64,000 nucleotides of DNA, from NCBI GenBank assembly GCA_947498455.1, contig CANMKK010000001.1, positions 124,001 through 188,000 on the forward strand, read 5' to 3'. The stretch's first letter is position 1. Every line of letters starts with the position of its first letter. The notes under the pieces were generated by a model. The model was not told the DNA's origin. It ran no database searches and was given only the letters and a program-made list of their open reading frames with translations. Below are positions 16,302 through 25,688 of the stretch, piece by piece. A program made the translations under genes and the position numbers. The DNA is from an uncultured Aquimarina sp. Lineage in GTDB: Bacteria > Bacteroidota > Bacteroidia > Flavobacteriales > Flavobacteriaceae.

Positions 16302-17015
16302 ATGCAAGTGGAACAATCTCAATTAAAATGTGCGGTAGTAGACGATTCACGTCTGCAACGACTAGCAATAGTCAAACTAATAGATGAACATTCTTCACTA
16401 GAATTAGTGGCTGAGTGGAATAATGCTATTGAAACAAAAAATGGTTTATTAGATACATCGGTGGATTTATTATTTCTTGATATTGAAATGCCAATATTAA
16501 CAGGATTTGATCTTTTGGATGATTTAGAAAACAAACCACACATTATCTTTGTTACAGGAAAGACTAAATACGCTTTTAAAGCTTTTGATTATGATGCAGT
16601 AGATTATTTAAGAAAACCTCTTAAAAAAGAACGTTTTAATGCAGCTGTAGAGAAAGCATTGAGCATGACTCGTATAAACTCTGAGCAATCTGCTCTAGAA
16701 GACGATGATTATATTTTTGTAAAAAGCAATCTAAAAAAACGTAAAATATTTTTGAGCCAATTAAAATATGTAGAAGCACTTGGTGATTATGTAAAACTAA
16801 TAATGGAAGATGGTGATCCTATAGTTGTATTAGCAACGATGAAATCATTCGAGGCTCAATTACCTAGTGATCGTTTTCTAAGAATTCATAAGTCTTATAT
16901 TGTAAATTTAGATAAAGTAGAGCGATACAATAGTCGTAATATTGAAATTGCTGATGAAAAAATACCTTTAAGCAGACATAAAAAACATTCTTTGATAGAA
17001 GCTTTAAGCAATTAG
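16302..17015 (+). CDS. LytTR-family response regulator
   Basis: The 237-residue protein has an N-terminal receiver domain (about 8-125) with acidic pocket AVVDDSR, phospho-acceptor D60 in LLFLDIEMPILTGFD and the conserved Lys in FVTGKTKYAF. The C-terminal LytTR DNA-binding domain (about 140-235) includes DDYIFVKSNLKKRKIFLSQ and FLRIHKSYIVNLDKVERYN. It should be activated by a LytS/YehU-type histidine kinase, but none is adjacent. The gene is divergent from rpsF and has its own terminator. The target genes cannot be inferred. Confidence 0.93.
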   Translation: MQVEQSQLKCAVVDDSRLQRLAIVKLIDEHSSLELVAEWNNAIETKNGLLDTSVDLLFLDIEMPILTGFDLLDDLENKPHIIFVTGKTKYAFKAFDYDAVDYLRKPLKKERFNAAVEKALSMTRINSEQSALEDDDYIFVKSNLKKRKIFLSQLKYVEALGDYVKLIMEDGDPIVVLATMKSFEAQLPSDRFLRIHKSYIVNLDKVERYNSRNIEIADEKIPLSRHKKHSLIEALSN

Positions 17016-17041
17016 AAATAGCTTTAGAATATATACAAAAG

Positions 17042-17069
17042 AACTACTCTTTATTCATTCAGAGTAGTT
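17042..17069 (+). terminator. Terminator after the response regulator
   Basis: AACTACTCT pairs with AGAGTAGTT over 9 bp, followed by a long T run. It lies 26 bases after the stop codon. Confidence 0.82.
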
Positions 17070-17075
17070 TTTTTA

Positions 17076-17465
17076 TGCATTATAAAAAGCTATTCTAGTT
17101 CACTAATACCCGAAAGTATATAACAAAGTTAAGCTCTGTTTACATTAGCGTTGATATTTTAAATTCATGAAATCACAATTTTATTACAAACAAAAAATAA
17201 TCATCTGATTAACAATAAATTACTATTAAAAATAGAACATAAAGTTATTGTTGAAATCTGATTTCAATTTTTAATATACTAAAAATCAAGACCTGCCAAA
17301 TATTCACCAGATCTAAAAAAAAATATCATAAAATTTAACTCATTGCATCTGTTTTTTTATAGGAGATTTCAAAGTCTTTTGTGAGTTTTTATAAAACTTT
17401 CGGATGTTATTATTAAAACCTGAATTGAAATATTTTTTTGGTTCAGGTGAAAAAAAATAAAAAAA
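17076..17465. other. AT-rich intergenic region without a visible gene
   Basis: This stretch between two terminators, which ends two convergent genes, has no promoter need and no reading frame of note. It is extremely AT-rich. A short segment, GGTTCAGGTGAAAAAAAAT near 17439-17457, resembles one near 54252, but the match is too short to be meaningful. Confidence 0.5.
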
Positions 17466-17491
17466 AGATCCTCTAAATTAATAGAAGACCT
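17466..17491 (-). terminator. Terminator of the DUF2911 gene
   Basis: AGATCCTCT and AGAAGACCT pair over 9 positions, with two wobble pairs when read on the minus strand, and a T run follows on that strand. It lies about 30 bases after the stop. Confidence 0.65.
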
Positions 17492-17521
17492 TTTTCAATT
17501 CTTAGAAAAAAAAGAAACGTT

Positions 17522-18364
17522 TTATTTCGCTCCCCATTCAGTAATTGAATCTTTATTTAATTTCACATAATCCGCATTTCCTGCTTTTTCAGCTAAAGCT
17601 AATGAAGTTTTAGCAGCCTTAATCGCTTCAGCTTTCTTACCAGATTTAGCATAAATCAGTGATTGCTGTCTATGGTACCAAAATGCTGGCTCCTTACGCA
17701 AAGAAATAGCTTTCTCAATATGTTCCTTCGCTTTTGTATAATCACCTTCATCCTTATAGAATACAGCAGCTTGATAATGATCTCCAGCAGAAGGACCAGC
17801 CATTACCTTTTCTATATTTGCTAGCGTTTTCTTTTTTGTAGGCACCTCTATATGTATAGATGCTTCTGTTTTTTCCCAAATAAAATTCAGAGTAACTTTA
17901 TCATTTTTAAAATCGCTAAACATTATGGTAAACGTCTCTACATCAAAAGGAAGTGTATTAGCTTTTACAGTAAACTTTGCAGCTACCTTAGCATCATCCC
18001 ATTCTCTTGGAGTTCCCCAATTATTAGTGTCTTTATAAAAAACAAATTCCCAATTTTCTTTTCCTGGTTTAGTAAATATAGCATACTCACCCTTTTCTAG
18101 TTCCTTCCCTCCTATTTTTACATCATCACTAAATGTGATCTGAGTATTTTTATTAGCTCCGGTTCTCCATAATTTATCAAAAGGAACTAAGTCCCCAAAA
18201 ATAGTTCGCCCTTTCATACTTGGGCGAGAATATTCTACAGTAACATCTGTCAACCCAACTACTTGTTCTATTTTAGAAGAAGGGCTAGGTTGTGGAGTTT
18301 TTAACTGCGCTTCCATACCAAAAGATAGGATAGCTACAGATACAAATAAAATAATCTTTTTCAT
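17522..18364 (-). CDS. Secreted DUF2911 protein with TPR-like tail
   Basis: The 280-residue protein has a signal peptide (MKKIILFVSVAILSFGMEAQ), a DUF2911 domain (about 22-175) and a C-terminal helical repeat (about 190-270). DUF2911 is recognised by VTVEYSRPSMKGRTIFGDLV, LWRTGANKNTQITFS and GEYAIFTKPGKENWEFVFY. The tail has TPR-like helices (YKDEGDYTKAKEHIEKAI and AKSGKKAEAIKAAKTSLALA). It is probably periplasmic or exported; the biochemical role of DUF2911 is unknown. It is transcribed alone. Confidence 0.9.
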   Translation of the reverse strand: MKKIILFVSVAILSFGMEAQLKTPQPSPSSKIEQVVGLTDVTVEYSRPSMKGRTIFGDLVPFDKLWRTGANKNTQITFSDDVKIGGKELEKGEYAIFTKPGKENWEFVFYKDTNNWGTPREWDDAKVAAKFTVKANTLPFDVETFTIMFSDFKNDKVTLNFIWEKTEASIHIEVPTKKKTLANIEKVMAGPSAGDHYQAAVFYKDEGDYTKAKEHIEKAISLRKEPAFWYHRQQSLIYAKSGKKAEAIKAAKTSLALAEKAGNADYVKLNKDSITEWGAK

Positions 18365-18457
18365 TGTGTTTAGATTTTAGTGTGTTTAAAGTATTCCAAA
18401 CGAAATTAATAATTACACTTACATTATCAGTTAACAAAAACTTAAAAAAAGGAACCT

Positions 18458-18465
18458 TATATTTG
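18458..18465 (+). promoter_or_regulatory. Predicted -7 box of the aquaporin gene
   Basis: TATATTTG matches the Bacteroidetes TAnnTTTG -7 consensus and lies 17 bases before the ATG at 18483. No clear TTG -33 element is at the right spacing. Confidence 0.4.
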
Positions 18466-18482
18466 CATTCATTTTTATAGAT

Positions 18483-19145
18483 ATGACGCATAAATATATA
18501 TCAGAAACAATCGGAACCTTTGCCATGATATTTTGCGGTACTGGTGCGATGACGATTAATGAAGTAACAGGAGGTGACGTATCTCACGTAGGGATTGCCA
18601 TTACTTGGGGACTTATCGTAATGGCTATGATTTATGCCTTTGGCGATATATCAGGAGCTCACTTTAATCCAGCAGTAACAATCGCCTTCGCATTTGCCAA
18701 AAAATTTGAATGGAAAGAAGTTCCTAAATATATCATTGCACAATGTATTGGTGCTATTGCAGCAAGTAGTATTTTATTATTTTTATTTCCTGAAAGCGAA
18801 TTCCTTGGAGGTACACATCCTTCACTTGATGATTTCAGAGCTTTTGTTCTAGAGTTATTACTTACCTACTTTCTAATGTTAGTTATTATCAACGTATCAA
18901 CTGGTTCTAAAGAAGTAGGTATGATGGCAGGAATTGCCATTGGTGGTGTTGTTCTTTTAGAAGCTATGTTTGCAGGCCCCATGACAAACGCTTCAATGAA
19001 TCCTGCAAGATCTCTGTCTCCTGCTTTATTATCAGGAAACTGGAAAAGTCAATGGCTTTATATGATTGCGCCTGTTATAGGTGCTATATTAGCTGTATTA
19101 ACCTGCAGACTAGTCAAATCAGATGATTGTTGTAATAATTGTTGA
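18483..19145 (+). CDS. Aquaporin / MIP family channel
   Basis: The 220-residue inner-membrane protein is a major intrinsic protein with six membrane helices. Both pore NPA motifs are present: FNPAVT at residues 61-66 and MNPARS at 172-177. The arginine after the second NPA, part of the selectivity filter, is conserved. It could pass water or small neutral solutes; the motifs alone do not separate aquaporin from glycerol channel. The C-terminus has an unusual Cys-rich tail (DDCCNNC) that could bind metal or form disulfides. The gene is divergent from the DUF2911 gene. Confidence 0.92.
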   Translation: MTHKYISETIGTFAMIFCGTGAMTINEVTGGDVSHVGIAITWGLIVMAMIYAFGDISGAHFNPAVTIAFAFAKKFEWKEVPKYIIAQCIGAIAASSILLFLFPESEFLGGTHPSLDDFRAFVLELLLTYFLMLVIINVSTGSKEVGMMAGIAIGGVVLLEAMFAGPMTNASMNPARSLSPALLSGNWKSQWLYMIAPVIGAILAVLTCRLVKSDDCCNNC

Positions 19146-19231
19146 AAAACAGAATAATATTATTCTCTAGTACAAATTTCAAAATTTAGTCAATTTAACA
19201 TATCTTTATCTTAAAATTAAGCTTACTTAGA

Positions 19232-19588
19232 ATGGAGTTGTTCACTAATGATTTTTGCAACCTAGAATTATATGATCGATTTGTCATAGTAACAGTCAGT
19301 AAAGATATTTTATTCACTTTGGACAAAGCTAATATCATAAGAAAAAAACTTAGCTCACATTTCAAAAATAGAAATTTCGTACTAATAAGCAATAGGAAAA
19401 ATAATCACATTATCTCTGAAGATGTATATAAAGAAGGCCTATTAAGTAATATGAAAGGGCTTGCAATTGTATCCTCTGAGAAAACAGAAAGAGATAGAGC
19501 CACGATTGAGCAAAAATTATTCGATAAATCGTTTGTTTTTTTTGAAACAATAGATGAAGCTAAATCTTGGGCTGAAGCATATTTCTAG
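19232..19588 (+). CDS. Conserved hypothetical protein, STAS/SpoIIAA-like
   Basis: This 118-residue cytoplasmic protein alternates strands and helices (YDRFVIVTVSKDI, NFVLISNRKNNH, KGLAIVSSEKTER, KSFVFFETIDEAKSWAEAYF). The ending, with a strand followed by DEAKSWA, resembles SpoIIAA-like/STAS proteins found widely in Flavobacteriia. No catalytic residues are obvious. It stands alone between the aquaporin and a convergent helicase gene. Function is unknown and the fold assignment is tentative. Confidence 0.6.
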   Translation: MELFTNDFCNLELYDRFVIVTVSKDILFTLDKANIIRKKLSSHFKNRNFVLISNRKNNHIISEDVYKEGLLSNMKGLAIVSSEKTERDRATIEQKLFDKSFVFFETIDEAKSWAEAYF

Positions 19589-19662
19589 CCTCTTTCTTAT
19601 CTCTTATGATCATAAGAATCTAAAATAAACTCTCACTATTACTTAGATACATTTCTTTTACC

Positions 19663-21183
19663 CTAATCATCTACAAAGATTTGATTGATTGCAGATCTTA
19701 ATTTCCGACCATAATCTTCTTGTAACCAATCCCTGTAATTTTTTGTGCTTTTACTTATACAATAAGAATATCTACGTACTCTAAATTCGATATCTCGATC
19801 CAATAATTTACTTAGAATACGAGCATCAAATACGTCTTCACTATTTTCTGCACACATCCGGGCATGCTGTTCGATAGATTTTTCAAGCACACTCTTACTG
19901 CGCAAACCGTACTTTTTGGTATTAGCATACTCCTCTTCTATATCAAACTCTACATCTTCAGATTTACTAAATTCTTTACGGATTTCCTCAGGCATTACAT
20001 ACTTAAAGTTACGCTCAATCTCATCATCACTTACTAAATTATCATAATAAAAGTCAGGGGATCTAAAAATTGCCTGCCAATCCATATCACCACTCCATAA
20101 GCCAAACCTAGCCGTATTGTTTCCCATATCTATAATAGAAAATTCTGGTTTACTTGGCAGTATCCTTGACCCTCTTCCAATCATTTGAAAATATAGTGTA
20201 AGCGATTTTGTTGCTCTATTAAGAATTACCGTTTCTACAGTAGGTTCATCAAACCCCGTTGTTAATATACTTACAGATGTCAAAATCGCATTTTCAGTAG
20301 TCTTAAACCACTTAAGAATATCCATTCTTTCTTGTTTACCATTTGTGTTATCAAGATGTCGAATAGGGTATCCAGCTCTATAAAAAGTATCATATACCTG
20401 TATAGAAGTATTAATACCATTATTAAAAATTAATGTTTTCTTCCCTTTTGACCGCTCTTCATAAGCTTTTAACAGCTTATCCTGCATCAATGCATTGGTA
20501 TACAAATCTTCCGAAGATTTCACTGTATAATCTCCATTCATACCTATCTTAAGAGAACCTAACCCTACATCATACGTATAAGTAACAGGTTTAGAAAGAA
20601 ACCCTTTATTTATCAAAGATGAAATCGTATCCCCAACTATCAATTCCCGATAGTTATTTTTCATAGGAAGCTTCATGTTCGAACTCAGTGGAGTTGCAGT
20701 TACTCCTAGGATAAAACACTTACTAAAAAACTTAAAAAGCTTTCTAAAAGAATTATAATGAGCTTCATCAATAATAACCATTCCCACATTATCAATTTCC
20801 AATTGATCATCGGTAAGACGGTTATTCAATGTTTCTACCATTGCAACAAAGCAGGTATACTCATTTTGATCCTCTAGCTTTTTTACGTTACTGTTAATGA
20901 TTTTATTTTTAACATTAAACTCAGAAAGCATCTTCGAAGTCTGGTCGCATAATTCTATTCTATGGGTAAGAACTACTACTTTTTTTCGTGTTGTTTCTGT
21001 ATATCTACGTACAATTTCAGAAAAAATTACTGTTTTTCCTCCTCCTGTAGGCAATTGGTACAATAAATTATAACTCTCAGGGAACTCTTGTAGTCGAGCA
21101 AAGATCTTGTCAATATCCCTTGCTTGATAATCATAAAGTACTTTTTGTTTTTTTTCTCCTAAATCCGAAGGATCCACGTGCAT
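19663..21183 (-). CDS. DEAD/DEAH-box helicase
   Basis: The 506-residue protein is a superfamily 2 helicase of the ResIII/UvrB-like type. Motif I LPTGGGKT is at residues 44-51, motif II DEAH at 139-142, the SAT-equivalent VTATPL follows, and motif VI is QMIGRGSR near 333. It starts with the Q-like element YDYQARDIDKIF. The C-terminal 130 residues are basic and specific to this group. No nuclease or methylase domain is present, and no restriction genes are adjacent, so it is probably a stand-alone helicase in DNA repair or RNA metabolism. The family call is firm. Confidence 0.92.
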   Translation of the reverse strand: MHVDPSDLGEKKQKVLYDYQARDIDKIFARLQEFPESYNLLYQLPTGGGKTVIFSEIVRRYTETTRKKVVVLTHRIELCDQTSKMLSEFNVKNKIINSNVKKLEDQNEYTCFVAMVETLNNRLTDDQLEIDNVGMVIIDEAHYNSFRKLFKFFSKCFILGVTATPLSSNMKLPMKNNYRELIVGDTISSLINKGFLSKPVTYTYDVGLGSLKIGMNGDYTVKSSEDLYTNALMQDKLLKAYEERSKGKKTLIFNNGINTSIQVYDTFYRAGYPIRHLDNTNGKQERMDILKWFKTTENAILTSVSILTTGFDEPTVETVILNRATKSLTLYFQMIGRGSRILPSKPEFSIIDMGNNTARFGLWSGDMDWQAIFRSPDFYYDNLVSDDEIERNFKYVMPEEIRKEFSKSEDVEFDIEEEYANTKKYGLRSKSVLEKSIEQHARMCAENSEDVFDARILSKLLDRDIEFRVRRYSYCISKSTKNYRDWLQEDYGRKLRSAINQIFVDD

Positions 21184-21365
21184 CTGTTTATTATTAAAAA
21201 TAAGCTACAAAATTAAGCACTTTATAAAGTTATATAAAAGAATTCGTGAAATATATTTTACAAATTAAAAATCTAAATACTTTCAAACGTTAATTATTCA
21301 TAATAAAAGAGACATCAATCCTTGTTCATGTAATTTTATAGCAAATAATTATCCTTCTAAATTAA

Positions 21366-22235
21366 ATGGCAAAAATTGAAAAAGATCTAGTCCCTGTTCA
21401 AGCCTTATTGGTGCCAAAACCTATTTTGTACACAGGAAAAATATTAAGTTGGATATCTCCATTTTTAGCTTCTAGGTTTGGGGCTCGCATTTTTTTAACA
21501 CCTTTTAAGTATAAAATGCCGGAAAGAGAAAAAGAGATGTACAAAAACAGTAAAAAAACAACGCTGTTGATAACAAAGATTAATAGAGAAGTCATAGTTT
21601 ATCAATATGGCGATGCCAGTAAAATGGTGCTTTTAGTACACGGGTGGTCTGGAAGTGGTACACAACTTTCTAAAATTGCTGATCAACTATTACAAAAAGG
21701 GTATAGTACTATTAGTTTTGACGCTCCGGCTCATGGAAAAGCTCCTGGAAAAAGAAGTATAATGCCTCATTTTATAGAAACAATTCATCAATTAGATAGA
21801 GAATATGGTCCTTTTGATAGTGCGGTAGGCCATTCGCTTGGCGGTATGTCTTTATTGAGAGCTACCAAATTTGGATTATCTATAAAAAGGTTGGTAATCA
21901 TCGGAACTGCAAATAGTATTACAGCTATTACTAAAGATTTTGCTAAAAACATGCAATTAGGCTCAAAAACGGGAATATTGATGAAAGCTTATTTTGATCA
22001 AAAATTTGGAGAAGATCTGGATAATTACTCAGGAAGTATTTCTGCTAATGGAGTTAAAATACCCACATTAGTTATACATGATAAAAACGATGTAGACGTA
22101 CATTACAGTTCCGCATATGAAATTTTAGAAAAATTAGAAAAAGGTAGCATATTATTAACAGAAAAACTTGGGCATAGAAAAATACTTGGAAATACAGAAG
22201 TAATTGATAAAATTGTTACATTCATACAACAATAA
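21366..22235 (+). CDS. Alpha/beta hydrolase
   Basis: The 289-residue protein has an alpha/beta hydrolase fold: oxyanion-loop HGWSGSG at 92-98, strand SFDAPAHGKAPG, nucleophile elbow GHSLGG with Ser157, an acid in IHDKNDVDV and the catalytic His near the C-terminus (LGHRKIL). The N-terminal 60 residues include a hydrophobic stretch (ILSWISPFLASRFGARIFL) that may attach it to the membrane. The substrate is unknown; esterase or thioesterase activity is likely. The downstream msrB genes on the same strand may be cotranscribed. Confidence 0.88.
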   Translation: MAKIEKDLVPVQALLVPKPILYTGKILSWISPFLASRFGARIFLTPFKYKMPEREKEMYKNSKKTTLLITKINREVIVYQYGDASKMVLLVHGWSGSGTQLSKIADQLLQKGYSTISFDAPAHGKAPGKRSIMPHFIETIHQLDREYGPFDSAVGHSLGGMSLLRATKFGLSIKRLVIIGTANSITAITKDFAKNMQLGSKTGILMKAYFDQKFGEDLDNYSGSISANGVKIPTLVIHDKNDVDVHYSSAYEILEKLEKGSILLTEKLGHRKILGNTEVIDKIVTFIQQ

Positions 22236-22305
22236 GCACATCAAAATTGTTATTCTTAATAAGATTATACGACTAACTTTTGAATAAAATTTAAAATACA
22301 ACATC

Positions 22306-22794
22306 ATGTACAAGTTATTTTTAGTTCTCATTTCTTCTTTATGTATAAGCTGCACTGGTAATGCTCAAAAGGAAATAAAAAAAGAAAAAACAACCTATAA
22401 AGTATCAAAATCTGATAAAGAATGGAAAGAGATACTTAGCTCCGAGCAGTATTATATTCTTAGGAAAGCGGGGACTGAAAGACCTTTTTCTAGTCCATTA
22501 AATAAATTATATGCCTCTGGAACTTTTTACTGTGCCGGTTGCAACACACCACTATATAAAAGTCAATATAAATTTGATAGTGGTACAGGTTGGCCAAGTT
22601 TTGATAGAGCAGTAAAAGGAAATGTCAATTATGATACAGATCATAAATTAGGCTATGCAAGAACAGAATTATTATGTGCCACTTGTGGAGGTCATTTAGG
22701 TCATGTTTTCAATGATGGACCAAGAGAAACAACAGGAAAAAGGCATTGCATTAATGGTGATGCATTAATTTTTAAACCAAAAGACACAAAATAA
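22306..22794 (+). CDS. msrB: Peptide-methionine (R)-S-oxide reductase, lipoprotein form
   Basis: The 162-residue enzyme reduces methionine-R-sulfoxide in proteins. The N-terminus is a lipoprotein signal with cysteine 16 (SSLCISC), so it probably acts in the periplasm. Zinc ligands are C76/C79 (CAGC) and C124/C127 (CATC), and the catalytic Cys is C148 in RHCINGD. The block [12 protein letters not shown] is diagnostic; the resolving Cys usually in the GCGWP position is Thr here. The stop codon overlaps the start of the next msrB by one base. Confidence 0.95.
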   Translation: MYKLFLVLISSLCISCTGNAQKEIKKEKTTYKVSKSDKEWKEILSSEQYYILRKAGTERPFSSPLNKLYASGTFYCAGCNTPLYKSQYKFDSGTGWPSFDRAVKGNVNYDTDHKLGYARTELLCATCGGHLGHVFNDGPRETTGKRHCINGDALIFKPKDTK

Positions 22795-23189
22795 TGACCA
22801 AATATCCTTTTCATAAGACAGAAGAAGACTGGAAAAAAGAGCTTTCTGAAGAACAGTATCGAATTTTAAGGCAAAAAGGAACAGAACGTCCTTTCACAGG
22901 AGAATACAATATCCACGCCGAAGACGGTACATACAAATGTATGGCATGTCATGTTCCATTATTTGAAAGTACCACAAAATTTGATTCGGGATGTGGATGG
23001 CCTAGTTTTGATGAATCCATAGAAGGTAGCATTGAATATATAAGAGATACCACCCATGGAATGATCAGAACAGAAATTGTATGCGCAAATTGCGGAAGTC
23101 ATTTGGGACATGTTTTTAATGATGGGCCTACAAAAACCGGACAACGATATTGTGTAAACTCGGTTAGTATTGATTTTAAAAAATCGTAA
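22794..23189 (+). CDS. msrB: Peptide-methionine (R)-S-oxide reductase, cytoplasmic form
   Basis: The 131-residue enzyme is a second MsrB with zinc ligands C49/C52 and C97/C100, catalytic C120 in QRYCVNS, and a resolving Cys at C67 ([11 protein letters not shown]). There is no signal peptide, so it should be cytoplasmic. It overlaps the lipoprotein MsrB by one base, giving translational coupling. The two are only moderately similar, so this is an old duplication with one copy exported. Normal family length. Confidence 0.95.
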   Translation: MTKYPFHKTEEDWKKELSEEQYRILRQKGTERPFTGEYNIHAEDGTYKCMACHVPLFESTTKFDSGCGWPSFDESIEGSIEYIRDTTHGMIRTEIVCANCGSHLGHVFNDGPTKTGQRYCVNSVSIDFKKS

Positions 23190-23253
23190 ATTAACCTACT
23201 CTTTTATAATACTCGTTAATATACATTACATACCTTATTAAATAAATCATATC

Positions 23254-23766
23254 ATGAGAAAAAAAATTATGTTGCTATTTGTATCAAGTCTTTTATTGAT
23301 CTCTTGTGAAGGAGAACGTGGAGAACAAGGCCCTAAAGGAGATGGTGAATTAGCAAAAGTATATGAGATTAGTGTAGATTTTACAGATCCTGAATATTCT
23401 ATTAGATATATTTTTTCAGAAAGTATTAATGATTCAGATATGATTGTAATGTACCGCTTAGATCATATCGACAATAGGTTAGACGTATGGGAACAACTTC
23501 CTACCTTATCTCAATCAATTGGGGATGAAAATGATACTTTTGTTTTTTATTGGTTTAATTTTACCAGTGGAGATGTCGATATATTTATGGAGAGTAACAA
23601 CCTCAATCTTGTAACCGATCCTTTTGCAAAAGATCAAATATTTAGAATTGTTGTTATCCCAGCTGCTTTTGCGGAAAACCCCAATTTAAACACCTCCAAC
23701 TTTGAGTCTTTAATGACATCACTTAAATTAGGTAAAAATGACATTTCTAGAATACAACTAAATTAA
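23254..23766 (+). CDS. Lipoprotein with short collagen-like motif
   Basis: The 170-residue protein starts with a lipoprotein signal (MRKKIMLLFVSSLLLISC, cysteine 18) followed at once by a short collagen-like Gly-X-Y stretch (GERGEQGPKGDG). Such lipoproteins are common in Flavobacteriia. The rest is rich in aromatic and acidic residues with probable beta strands (VYEISVDF, FVFYWFNFTSGDVDIFM). It is probably on the outer membrane facing the periplasm or surface. It is a single-gene unit with a terminator downstream; function unknown. Confidence 0.8.
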   Translation: MRKKIMLLFVSSLLLISCEGERGEQGPKGDGELAKVYEISVDFTDPEYSIRYIFSESINDSDMIVMYRLDHIDNRLDVWEQLPTLSQSIGDENDTFVFYWFNFTSGDVDIFMESNNLNLVTDPFAKDQIFRIVVIPAAFAENPNLNTSNFESLMTSLKLGKNDISRIQLN

Positions 23767-23818
23767 TATAAAAATAAAAACATAATTAGTTAAAAATAGA
23801 ATTATATTAAATAAAATT

Positions 23819-23842
23819 AACACTATACCAATGGTTAGTGTT
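23819..23842 (+). terminator. Terminator after the collagen-like lipoprotein
   Basis: AACACTA pairs with TAGTGTT over 7 bp and eight T follow directly. It ends the lipoprotein gene before lpdA. Confidence 0.75.
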
Positions 23843-23948
23843 TTTTTTATGCCATCATCTCACTAAAATCCTTATAAGGGATCAATCAATTCCTTTTAGG
23901 ATTCGCCGAATTATCCGTAAATTCGTGACTTGAAAAAAATCGACATTT

Positions 23949-25340
23949 ATGAGCGCATATGATATTATCGTATTAGGGAGCGGACCAGGTGGTTATGTAA
24001 CTGCTATTAGAGCTTCTCAATTAGGATTTAAAACAGCTATTATAGAAAAAGAAAATCTTGGAGGTGTTTGTTTAAATTGGGGATGTATTCCTACAAAAGC
24101 ATTACTTAAAAGTGCTCAAGTATTTGATTACTTGAAACATGCATCAGATTATGGATTAACTATAGAAAAGTTTGATAAAGACTTTGATGCAGTAGTAAAG
24201 CGAAGCCGAGGTGTAGCAGATGGAATGAGCAAAGGTGTTCAGTTTTTAATGAAGAAGAATAAAATTGATGTAATAAATGGTTTTGGTAAACTAAAAACCA
24301 ACAATCAAATTACAGTAACAGATAAAGATGGTAAAGCAACCGATTTTGAAGCTAAACATATAATTATTGCCACTGGTGCCAGATCCAGAGAATTGCCAAG
24401 TTTACCCCAAGATGGTAAAAAAGTAATTGGATATAGAGAAGCTATGACATTAGATACTCAACCAAAGAAGATGATTGTGGTGGGTTCTGGAGCTATCGGT
24501 GTAGAATTTGCTCACTTTTATAATGCTATGGGTACTGAGGTAACTATAGTAGAATATTTACCAAATTTAGTACCTCTGGAAGATGAAGAAGTATCAAAAC
24601 AATTTGGACGTAGTTTCAAAAAAGCTGGGATCAAAGTGATGACTAATGCTTCTGTAGAAAGCGTTGATACTAGTGGTGATGGTGTAAAAGCAGTGGTAAA
24701 AACAAAAAAAGGAGAAGAGATACTCGAAGCCGACATAGTTCTTTCTGCCGTAGGTATTAAAACAAATATCGAAAATATAGGACTGGAAGAATTGGGCATA
24801 GCTACAGATAGGGATAAAATTATTGTTAATGATTGGTACCAAACCAATATCCCAGGTATTTATGCTATTGGTGATGTAGTTCCAGGTCCTGCTTTAGCAC
24901 ATGTCGCTTCGGCTGAAGGTATTACATGTGTAGAAAAGATTGCAGGAATACATGTAGAAGCAATAGATTATGGAAATATCCCAGGATGTACCTACGCATC
25001 TCCAGAAATAGCCAGTGTAGGAATGACAGAAAATCAGGCCAAGGAAGCTGGATATGAAATAAAAATCGGAAAATTCCCATTCTCTGCTTCAGGTAAAGCT
25101 AGTGCAGCTGGAACAAAAGATGGTTTTGTAAAAGTAATCTTTGATGCTAAATATGGTGAATGGTTAGGATGTCATATGATTGGAGCTGGAGTTACTGATA
25201 TGATTGCCGAAGCTGTTTTGGGTAGAAAACTAGAAACTACCGGACATGAAGTACTAAAAGCAATACATCCACACCCAACAATGAGTGAAGCCGTTATGGA
25301 AGCCGTGGCAGATGCTTATGATGAAGTTATTCATCTATAA
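23949..25340 (+). CDS. lpdA: Dihydrolipoyl dehydrogenase
   Basis: The 463-residue flavoprotein is the E3 component of 2-oxoacid dehydrogenase complexes, reoxidising dihydrolipoamide with NAD+. The FAD motif GSGPGG is at 10-15, the redox-active disulfide C41/C46 in GGVCLNWGCIPTK, the NAD motif VVGSGAIGVEFA in the middle, and the C-terminal active-site block HPHPTMSEA near 440-448. Full length and no missing residues. It is monocistronic: no E1/E2 genes adjoin, and a strong terminator follows. Confidence 0.96.
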   Translation: MSAYDIIVLGSGPGGYVTAIRASQLGFKTAIIEKENLGGVCLNWGCIPTKALLKSAQVFDYLKHASDYGLTIEKFDKDFDAVVKRSRGVADGMSKGVQFLMKKNKIDVINGFGKLKTNNQITVTDKDGKATDFEAKHIIIATGARSRELPSLPQDGKKVIGYREAMTLDTQPKKMIVVGSGAIGVEFAHFYNAMGTEVTIVEYLPNLVPLEDEEVSKQFGRSFKKAGIKVMTNASVESVDTSGDGVKAVVKTKKGEEILEADIVLSAVGIKTNIENIGLEELGIATDRDKIIVNDWYQTNIPGIYAIGDVVPGPALAHVASAEGITCVEKIAGIHVEAIDYGNIPGCTYASPEIASVGMTENQAKEAGYEIKIGKFPFSASGKASAAGTKDGFVKVIFDAKYGEWLGCHMIGAGVTDMIAEAVLGRKLETTGHEVLKAIHPHPTMSEAVMEAVADAYDEVIHL

Positions 25341-25360
25341 ACTTACTTAAAAAAATAAAA

Positions 25361-25400
25361 AAAAGGGGGAGCTTATAAATTAAGTTCTCCCTTTTCTTTT
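25361..25400 (+). terminator. Terminator of lpdA
   Basis: A 15-bp stem with two wobble pairs (AAAAGGGGGAGCTTA with TAAGTTCTCCCTTTT) and a five-base loop is followed by CTTTTTT. It lies 20 bases after the lpdA stop. Confidence 0.8.
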
Positions 25401-25510
25401 TTAAAATGACTACAACACATTTTTTTAACACACAAAACACAATACAGATGGATAGTAATTTATCCGATTTACAGATGAGAATTTCGCGAAAATAATAGCA
25501 ACACTTTTTC

Positions 25511-25641
25511 ACTAGATTAAAGAATAACCACCTTTACTAATAGCTATAATTCGTTATAGCTATTGTTTAATTTGATGAATAAAATATAGTAGAAAAAGCA
25601 TATGATTAAATACAAAAATTTTATTCGTAAATCGTATTATA
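25511..25641 (+). repeat. Interspersed MITE-like repeat, divergent copy A
   Basis: This copy shares with copy B (32568-32718) the segments CTAGATTAA, AAAGAATA(A/G)CCAC, TAGCTATTGTT, ATATAGT and TTCGTAAATCGTAT or its variant, in the same order. It has an internal perfect hairpin AATAGCTAT/ATAGCTATT. The copy is shorter and more diverged than the three others. Confidence 0.6.
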
Positions 25642-25688
25642 CACCTTAATTATTTTTTTAGTTTTTTCAATTATACAACTTTACCAAC

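Noticed and set aside
17439..17457. TTCAGGTGAAAAAAAAT shared with about 54252
   Set aside because: Too short and A-rich to separate from chance.
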